Shown here piece after piece: positions 56,780 to 64,000 of a stretch of DNA of 64,000 nt. The notes beneath the pieces are model-generated. The model had not been told where the DNA came from. It searched no databases and was given only the letters and a program-made list of their open reading frames with translations. Made by a program: the position numbers and the translations under genes. The stretch is taken from the NCBI GenBank assembly GCA_017590115.1, contig JAGGNK010006559.1:5422-69421 (forward strand), in the 5' to 3' direction. This stretch comes from Montifringilla adamsi. Lineage: Eukaryota > Chordata > Aves > Passeriformes > Passeridae. Each line of letters opens with the position of its first letter. Position 1 is the stretch's first letter.

Positions 56780-59700
56780 CTCCCCCCCATTCCCGCCCCA
56801 CAAAACCCCCCTTACACAACGCCCCGCAACCCCCCATACCCCAAACCCCTCACGAGCCCNCCCCCGGGCGCTCCCCCATCCCCGCAGCGCCTCCCGGGCT
56901 TGGGGAGCTGTCCCCACCAGCAGGGGACAGTCCCCGCTGTCCCCATTCCCGGTGCCCCGGGAGCCGCGGCGGGAGCGGGGCCGGGCTCCGGCGCCCGCTG
57001 CTCCCGGTGTGCGGCCGGGCCTGGCTCCCCTCCAGGGCCGGATCGTTTTCTCTCCCTTCTGCCAAATTTATCGCAGGAAAATGGGCTCCCGTTTCTTTTT
57101 CATATTCGAAAAACCGCAGCGGGCAGGGAGGGAGGGGAAATGTTCCCCCCACCCCCTTCAGCGCCCTCCCCTGGGGCTGTGCCAGGCCCCACAGCCAGGA
57201 AAAGTTTTTGTCACCTCAGATGGGGGTGGGTGAAGCCACCGCGGGCTGGGGACAGTAAATATTTCATCAGGCACCGCTCCGTGGTGGCTTCACTCCTCTG
57301 GATGGCGGCAGGAGGGCCCGGATCCATCTTCCCCCTGCCCAAGCATCCCCAGGGACGGATCCTGCATCCCGGGGAGGCCTCCAGTCCCTGTCCCTGCCCC
57401 CTGTCCTCTGTCCCTGTCCCCTATTCCCTATTCCTGTCCCTGTCCCCTGTCCCCTGTCCTTGTCTCCTGTCCCTGTTCCTGTCCCCTATCCCTGTCCCCT
57501 GTCCCCTGTCCCTATCCGCTGTCCCCTGTCCCTGTCCCCTGTCCTCTGTCCCTGTTCCCTATTCCCTCTCCCCTGTCCCTGTCCCCTGTCCCCAAGGGGA
57601 CTCCCTGCCTGGTGGCCGCATGCCCAGGGTGGGGTGCACAGGGTGGTCCTGCCTGCCTGTCCCCATTGTCCCCAAGGCGTTTATGGGGATGGGGACACAG
57701 CAGCTCCACGGTCACCGTGCGTCCTTGAGCCACAGCCACCAACGTCCCTGCTCCGGGATGTGACACGGCCACAGGACACCCGCGGGTGGCTCTGCCACCC
57801 CCCACACGGGGACAATGGACAAGGGGGAGCGGCAGATGCCACCAGGCTGGGGCAGGACCCTCGGGTGGGGACAGCAAAGGGGTCCTGAGGGTGACACCGC
57901 CCGCGACAGCACCTCCCGCGGCAGGGACACGCGTGGGGACACACACGGCCGGGCTGCAGCCACCCCCAGCGCCCCGGGGGTGACAGCGGGGTGGCATCGG
58001 TGACAAGGGGACGCCGCACTCCCGCCGTGCCCGGAGCAGCGGCGCTGCCTCGGAGCAACTGCAGAGGAGAGGGGGGGGCGCGGCCAGAAATAGCGGCTGA
58101 TTAATTTATTTATCCCCCCTCGCTAATTCCTGCCCGGGCACCGCTGCGGGTGGGGCAGCACTGCGGGGGCAGCCGGGCTGGTGACACCGCGGGGACAGCG
58201 GGGTGACGCGGCCCGGGGTCACCGGGACTCGCAGCCAGTCGCCGCCGCGGCCCGGGGGCACCAATTGCGTCAGACCCCCGGCTGCACCCCCCCCAAAATC
58301 CGCCGCGTGGCCCCGGTTCCTGCGGCCGCCGCCAAGCCCCGGCCATATGTCCCAGGCCGGGAGCAGCTGGCGGTGCCCGCGGGAGCCCCCGGCCCCCGCT
58401 GCCCACCCGCGGCGAGGGGCGGGCCGGGGGCGGCACCGCCGCTGCCCCCCGAGGGCAGGGAAGGGGGGCTCGCTGAGCTTTGGGGGGGGCACGGAACCGG
58501 CGGGACGAGGCCACGCCGCTCCCCAAAAAAAGCAGCGGGATGGCTCAGCCCAGCCGTGCCACCGGGGGACCCCCCGGGGGTGGAAACGCCCGCGACCCCC
58601 CGGTCCCCAAGTGTCGCCCCCCTGGCACGGCGGGGTGGGGGCAGAGGGACAGCGCCCCAGGGGCGCTGGGGGGGTTTCCCCCACGCAGGATCGAGCCCGG
58701 TGCCATCCGTGGGGCGTCCGTGTGTCCCCCAGAGCGCAGGGAGGTGGCACACCCGCGGGGACACGCGGGGACACCCGAAGATCCCCGGCCCCGCCGCGAC
58801 GCCGGGGAATCCCCGCCTGGTGCCGGGGTCTCCCCGAGAAAATCCCTCCGCAGAGCCCCGCCGGGACACCCGGGACCGCCGCTGCACCCGGGGACACGGC
58901 CACAGCCCCCATGTCCCCAGGGGTGGCAGGGACAGCCGTGTTCCCCCCACTTGCGACACCCCCAACCCGAGGGGGGACCCCATCCCCATGCCGCCCGCCT
59001 AGGGAGGGGGTCACGCCGCCGGGGACACCGTACCTGTGTGGAGCCCCGCGGGTGCGTGGGGCTGGGCTGGAGGGTCCCGGGGGGTGCAGCGGGGGGGTCC
59101 GGGCTCCCCACGCCCCCCCCTTGGCCGCCACCGCGCCGGCGTCCCCAGACAAAGCCGCCACCGCGCCGGGTTCTCCCTGCGCCTCCCCCACGCGCTCGGC
59201 TCGAAAGGACAAAGCCGCTCCGCCTGGCTGCCCCCGCCGGGCCACCGCGACCCCCGCCCGGGACCACCCGGGGGGGACACGGCCGTGCCCGCCCCCCCTG
59301 GCACCGCCACAAAGCCCTCGGCGTGGGGGGGTCCCCCAAAGCTCGCCCACGCCCTTGTAGAACCCCGCACCCTCGCTGCAGGGCGGGGGTCCCCACCCTG
59401 AGGAGGGGTCCCGGCGGTGCACCCCCCCAGCGCCAAGGTCACCGGGAAGGTCGCGGGGGGCGGGAAGGCCCCCGTGTGTCCCCACGGTCCCCGCCTCGAC
59501 GGCTGCACGTCGAAGCCACGAGGGCCACGCGGGGCCCGAACCCGCCCAGAGCCCCCGGTGCACCCCCGGGCTCGGCCCGCCGGCTCCGGTGGCGGCGGGA
59601 CGTGCCACCCCGGTGTCACAGCTGTGTTTCTGGCGCGGGGTCCCCCTGCTTTTGGTGGCTGCTGAGCCGGGTGTCACCCCACTGTGCCATCGCTGTCACT

Positions 59701-59890
59701 CCCCTGTGCCATCAGTGCCACCCCAGCAGCTGGCGGCCAAATCCCGGGGAGCCCCGAGTGCCACCAAGCCCTCAGCCGGGCTCACGCCTTTGGTGACAGC
59801 AGCCACATTGTCCCCAAGGACGGGAACCCCCAAATCCCCCTACTCCATCAGCCCGGGGTGCCCCGAGCAGCCGAACCCCGCAGGGAGGGG
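56780..59890. other. GC-rich region without recognised gene; low-GC islands
   Basis: Mostly CpG-rich unique sequence with a GTCCCTGTCCCCTGTCC repeat at 57395-57600. Three short low-GC islands stand out: 57041-57115 (TTTCTTTTTCATATTCGAAA), 57245-57300 (ACAGTAAATATTTCATCAGG) and 58085-58130 (CTGATTAATTTATTTATC). Long open frames on both strands are proline/arginine/glycine shadows of CpG-rich DNA. Single N at 56860. Confidence 0.5.
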
Positions 59891-59894
59891 CGTC

Positions 59895-60335
59895 CCTGAT
59901 GTCCCCACACCAGGGAGGGAGTCCCCGGTGTCCCCACACCACAACGATGTCCCCACACCACAAACACCGCAAGGTGGGAGTCCCCAATGTCCCCACACCA
60001 CAAACACCGCAGGGAGGGAGTCCCCAATGTCCCCACACCACAAACACCCCGCAGACAGGACATCCCCGCTGTCCCCACACCCACACGGAGGGCGTCCCTG
60101 ATGTCCCCACAGCCGTGCCCCCCCAAGGCTGGACATCCCCACTGTCCCCACACCCGCAGGGAGGGTGTCCCCAGTGTCCCCACACACCACAACACCCCCC
60201 AGGCAGAACATCCCCACTGTCCCCACCCTCGTCACCCCCCAGGCAGGACATCCCCACTGTCCCCACCCTCGTCACCCCCCAGGCAGGACATCCCCACTGT
60301 CCCCACACCCTCAGGGAGGGAGTCCCCGCTGTCCC
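59895..60335. repeat. TCCCCACACCACAAACACCG minisatellite
   Basis: Units of about 38-45 bp (GGCAGGACATCCCCACTGTC variant on the right). Confidence 0.88.
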
Positions 60336-61600
60336 CACACCGAGGAACGCCACGCGCGGGGTCCTCCCCGCTGCCACCCCCGGGGTGTCCCCCCCGCCGC
60401 CGCCACCCCCGGGGTGTCCCCCCCTCCGCCGCCGCCCCCGCGCCCGCTCACTTGTCACGGCCCCGTGCTACGGGGAGCGTCGGGGGGCCCGGGGGGGCAG
60501 TGACCTTGAGGCCGCGGCGCTGGCGGTGGGTGGCACACGCGATATTTTTAGCCGGGCGCTGTCATTCCCAGCGCGTCCTCATTGTCACCGCCGGGGGCTC
60601 CTCCCGCGCCCCCCCGCCGCACCGGAGGGGGCTGAGCAGGCCCCGGACACCCCCGAGCCTCGGAACACCGGGGAACCCCCGGGGAAGCCCCCCCGTGGTG
60701 CCCCCTCCCCTTGCGCACCCCCCCGGGCACCCCCCCGCCCTGTGCCGTGGGCTTCCCGCGGGCGGGGGGATCCTCCCAAGCCGGGGGATTCCCGGGATTC
60801 CCGCCAGCCACGGGCTTCCCCAGCACCGGCAGCGCCCCTGGAGCGGAGGGGGGGGTCTCCACCCTCGCGGACCCCCCCCCAAATTCACCCACCTGCCGCC
60901 AGCCCCCGGCCTCCGCTGCCCTCGGGCGCTGCCGCCGCTGACCATGGCCCGGCGGCGGCGACACGTGCGGCGCCGAGCCCGGGATCCCGGCGGGTTCCGG
61001 TGACACAACCGGGGGCCGGGGGCGAGCCTGGACAGCGGCTCCTAGGTGCCGCCGAGCCCCTCCCGGCCGCGCCGTGCCTCGGTTTCCCCAGCGCGCAGGC
61101 GGCGGCCGCGGGGGCTGCGGGCGGCGATGCGGCGCCGTTGCGATGCCGCTCCACACGCGCAGCCGCGCGCACCCGCCCCGCCGCCTCCCGGGGCTTCCCG
61201 GGGGCCTCCCGGTGCTTCCCGGGGCTTCCCGGGGCCTCCCGGTGGGGGACCCCCCCGGTGACCCCTTGGGACTCCCCCGGGGACCCCCTGGGACCTCCCC
61301 GGGGACCCCGGGGCAGCCCCCGTGTGGGGCTTTTTCCCCCCATAAGGTGTCGGTGTCACCCCCGGGGGTGCTGGCGGTGGGGAGGGGGCGCGGGGTGACC
61401 CCCGGGTGGGGCGTGTCACACACGCGGGTGGTTGGGGGGCGGCTGAAGTGTCGCCCCCTTCGCGCAGCCCCTCCGGGTCCTTTGTCGCACCACGGCGGTT
61501 TGGGGACACGGGGGGGTTCGGGGGGCAGGAGCTGAGAAAAGCGGGGAACAAAGAACGGGGGGCGGGGGGAGTGGGCACGGGGGGTGTGCAAAGCACGGCG
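60336..61600. other. CpG-rich sequence, no gene recognised
   Basis: Very GC-rich, possible CpG island. It contains GATATTTTTAGCC at 60541-60553, close to a MEF2 site, and CACGTG at 60961-60966. No exon with homology to a known protein was found. Confidence 0.45.
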
Positions 61601-61910
61601 TCCCTGTCCGTGTGTCCCTGTCCGTGTGTCCCTGTCCATGTTTCCTGTCCCTGTGTCCCTGTCCCCTGTCCGTGTGTTTCTGTCCCCTGTCCGTTTGTCC
61701 CTATCCCCCTGTCCGTGCCCAGTCCCTGTCCGTGTGTCCGTGTGACCCTGTCCCTTGTCCGTGTGTTCCTGTCCCTGTGTCCCTTGTCCGTGTGTTCCTG
61801 TCCCTGTGACCCTGTCCCTTGTCCGTGTGTTCCTGTCCCTGTGTCCCTGTGTCCGTGTGTTCCTGTCCCTGTCCGTGTGTCCGTGTGTTCCTGTCCCTCT
61901 GTCCGGTCCC
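61600..61910. repeat. GTCCGTGTGTCCCTGTCC minisatellite
   Basis: Units of 9-18 bp, similar in motif to 9990-10385. Confidence 0.88.
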
Positions 61911-62339
61911 ACGCCCGCAATCCCCGCTCGGTGCCGGGGGGGGGATGCTGAGGGGGGGTCGTGCTGCAGAGGGCGGGCACAATGTCCCCTCTCCCCCCAC
62001 CCCCAGTGATGGAAAAAGGGGGAGGGGAGTGGCCGAGGGGGGAGGGGCGGGGAATCCCCTCCCTCTCCGCCCCTCCCCCCACTGCGGCAGGGATCCCCGA
62101 GTGTGGGGGACACCGGGACCCCCCCCCGCACTGCGGGATTCCCCCAAATCCCGTGGGAAATAGGGGATCCCCCACTAATCCCGCCCCTCCCCCCGCGGGG
62201 GGATTCCCCCCTTTAATGGGGATCCCCCGGAATGGAGGGGCTCCCCCAAATCCCCCAAAGCAGGGGGGGACCCCGGAAATGCTTTAGGGCCCCCTCAATT
62301 CCCCCTGATCCCATGGGGCTGATCTGGGGGGAGAGGGGA

Positions 62340-62650
62340 CACCGGGAATGGGACTGGGAATAGGGTTGGGAATGGGAAAGGGGAACGGGAATGGGGTTGG
62401 GAATGGGAATGGGGAACAGGGAACGGGAATGGGAAAGGGGAACGGGAATGGGGAATGGGATTGAGAATGGGAATGGGGAATGGGAATGGGGAACAGGGCA
62501 TGGGAATGGGAAAGGGAAACAGGGATGGGAACGGGGAACGGGAAAGAATGGAGATGGGGATAGGGCATGGGGATGGGAATGGGGAATGGGAACAGGGATG
62601 GGAAAAGGAAGGGAATTGGGAAGGGGAGGGGAATGGGAAGGGGAATTCCC
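62340..62650. repeat. GGGAATGGGAACGGG minisatellite
   Basis: Purine-rich units of 12-18 bp. From 61910 to 62340 the sequence is GC-rich and unique, without a gene I recognise. Confidence 0.85.
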
Positions 62651-63330
62651 AAGATGGGAACAGGGGGACCCAGGAAGAGTTCCCAACGCCCAGGGGTTCC
62701 TCATTCCAGGAGCAGCAGGAATGGGGGATTCCCCCCCTCAGGAACAACGCGGGGGGTCCCAAAGGGAGGGAAACCCCTCCCCAGTCCAAGCAGGAATCCC
62801 ACCCCCAATTCCAGTGGGATCTTCCACATTTTCAGGGATAAAACTGAGCCAGGCAGGGGAAGAATCCCCCCAAACCCTTCCCAAGTTATTCCTTCCCCAA
62901 TTTAATCGGATTTTGGGTTTTTTTCTTTAAATTTTTAATTGGATTCAAACACACCAAACTCACACAAAGGGGTGGGGGGGGGGGGGCACTCCTCCCTGGG
63001 GGGGTCACTCCTCCCTGGCTGGATTTGGGAATTCTGGGATGCAGGAACAGGGCCCAGCCCAGGGGGGGGCAGCCCCAAAAAGAGGGAAAAGGATGAGGCT
63101 GGATGAATCCCATGGGATTTTGGGAAATTGGGTGGCACCTCCAGGCCGATTCCTGGGAAGGAATTTCATTCCCAAAGGATGGGAATCCCTCCTCCAGGTG
63201 GATTTGGGGCTCCAGCATTCCAGGGGACAGTGGGAATGTCACCTGGAGTGCCTGTCCTCCCCCAGGAAAGGCTTTTCCCAGTCCTCCCTGAGGGATTTTC
63301 CCTCTTCCCAACACTTCTGCCCCAATCCCA
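62650..63330. other. Unique sequence with AT-rich patch, no gene recognised
   Basis: Contains ATTAAA on the - strand at 62906-62901 and 62939-62934 within an AT-rich patch, possibly the 3' end of a - strand gene lying to the right, but no coding sequence supports this. Confidence 0.3.
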
Positions 63331-63369
63331 AAGGAAACAGGACCAAGGATAGCCCCAACCCCAAAGGAA

Positions 63370-64000
63370 ATGGCACCAGGGATTTCATGGATGGGCCAAT
63401 CCCAAAGGAAATGGGAGCAGGGATTTCAGGAACATCCCAATCCCAAAGGAAATGGGCGCAGGGATTTCAGGAACATCCCAATCCCAAAGGAAATAGGAGC
63501 AGGGATTTCAGGAACATCCCAATCCCAAAGGAAATGGCACCAGGGATTTCACGGATGGGCCAATCCCAAAGGAAACGGCCCCAGTCCCAAAGGAAATGGG
63601 AGCAGGGATATCTCAATCCCAAAGGAAATGGGAGAAGGGATTTCAGGGATATCACAGGAGTAGGGATTTCAGGGATATCCCAATCCCAAAGAAACAGGAG
63701 CAGGGATTTCAGGGATATCCCAGTCCCAGAGGAAATGGAAGCAGGGATTTCAGGGATATCCCAAAGAAACAGGAGCAGGGATTTCAGGGATATCCCAGGA
63801 GCAGGGATTTCAGGGACATCCCAATCCCAAAGGAAACAGGAGCAGGGATTTCAGGGATATCCTAGGAGCAGGGATCTCAGGGACATCCCAAAGAAACAGG
63901 AGCAGGGATCTCAGGGACATCCCAAAGAAACAGGAGCAGGGATCTCAGGGACATCCCAAAGGAAACAGGGACAGGGATTTCAGGGACATCCCAAAGAAAC
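63370..64000. repeat. CAGGGATTTCAGGGATATCC minisatellite running off the right edge
   Basis: Units of about 27-39 bp: CCCAATCCCAAAGGAAATGG then GAGCAGGGATTTCAGGGA. Confidence 0.9.

Noticed and set aside
58106..61398. Several 400-520 codon frames rich in Pro, Arg and Gly on both strands
   Set aside because: Typical shadows of CpG-rich DNA lacking stops; no recognisable domain, and frames overlap on both strands.

Overview
The window looks like a piece of a gene-dense, very GC-rich vertebrate chromosome, most likely a bird microchromosome. The occludin protein matches chicken occludin much better than mammalian occludin. Introns are short and consist almost wholly of private minisatellites. 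I see no LINEs, LTR elements, tRNAs, rRNAs or prokaryotic features. The species cannot be fixed from the sequence alone. There are three runs of N (13436-13963, 26703-27406, 42501-42554) and a single N at 56860.

Layout, left to right. BABAM1 (- strand) enters from the left with its first coding exon (118-511) and a non-coding first exon near 1021. It shares a bidirectional promoter (about 1021-1100, with ETS, YY1 and ZNF143-type motifs) with USHBP1 (+, 1696-7768, about 15 exons). From 7.8 to 13.3 kb there is only minisatellite, including a 397-bp tandem duplication. NR2F6 (+, four coding exons, 14916-21485) follows; its intron 1 holds a compact homeodomain/octamer-rich element between two inverted minisatellite arms. 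NR2F6 ends tail-to-tail with OCLN (-, 24966-35661). KCNN1 (-, 40716-53141) lies upstream of OCLN on the same strand. From 53.2 to 64 kb I find no gene I can name: only large minisatellites, GC-rich sequence and a few low-GC islands that could be regulatory.

The order and relative orientation BABAM1-USHBP1-NR2F6 matches human 19p13.11 as I recall it; OCLN beside NR2F6 does not match the human arrangement. The genes are functionally unrelated: DNA-damage and deubiquitinase scaffold, harmonin-binding coiled coil, orphan nuclear receptor, tight-junction protein, and small-conductance calcium-activated potassium channel. They share sequence character rather than a pathway.

The most striking pattern is that tandem arrays repeatedly run across exon-intron borders, so that pieces of exons with their splice sites are multiplied. 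The tail and donor of USHBP1 exon 8 occur five times; the head and acceptor of KCNN1 exon 3 occur at least five times; the tail and donor of the KCNN1 pore exon occur three times; the KCNN1 calmodulin-binding exon head and the tail of the exon ending in LAK each occur twice; and a whole OCLN exon occurs twice beside an assembly gap. In KCNN1 this coincides with a frame-broken exon 3 and no visible S6 exon. Some of this is probably assembly error, especially at OCLN, but the recurrence at different loci deserves a check with long reads and RNA.
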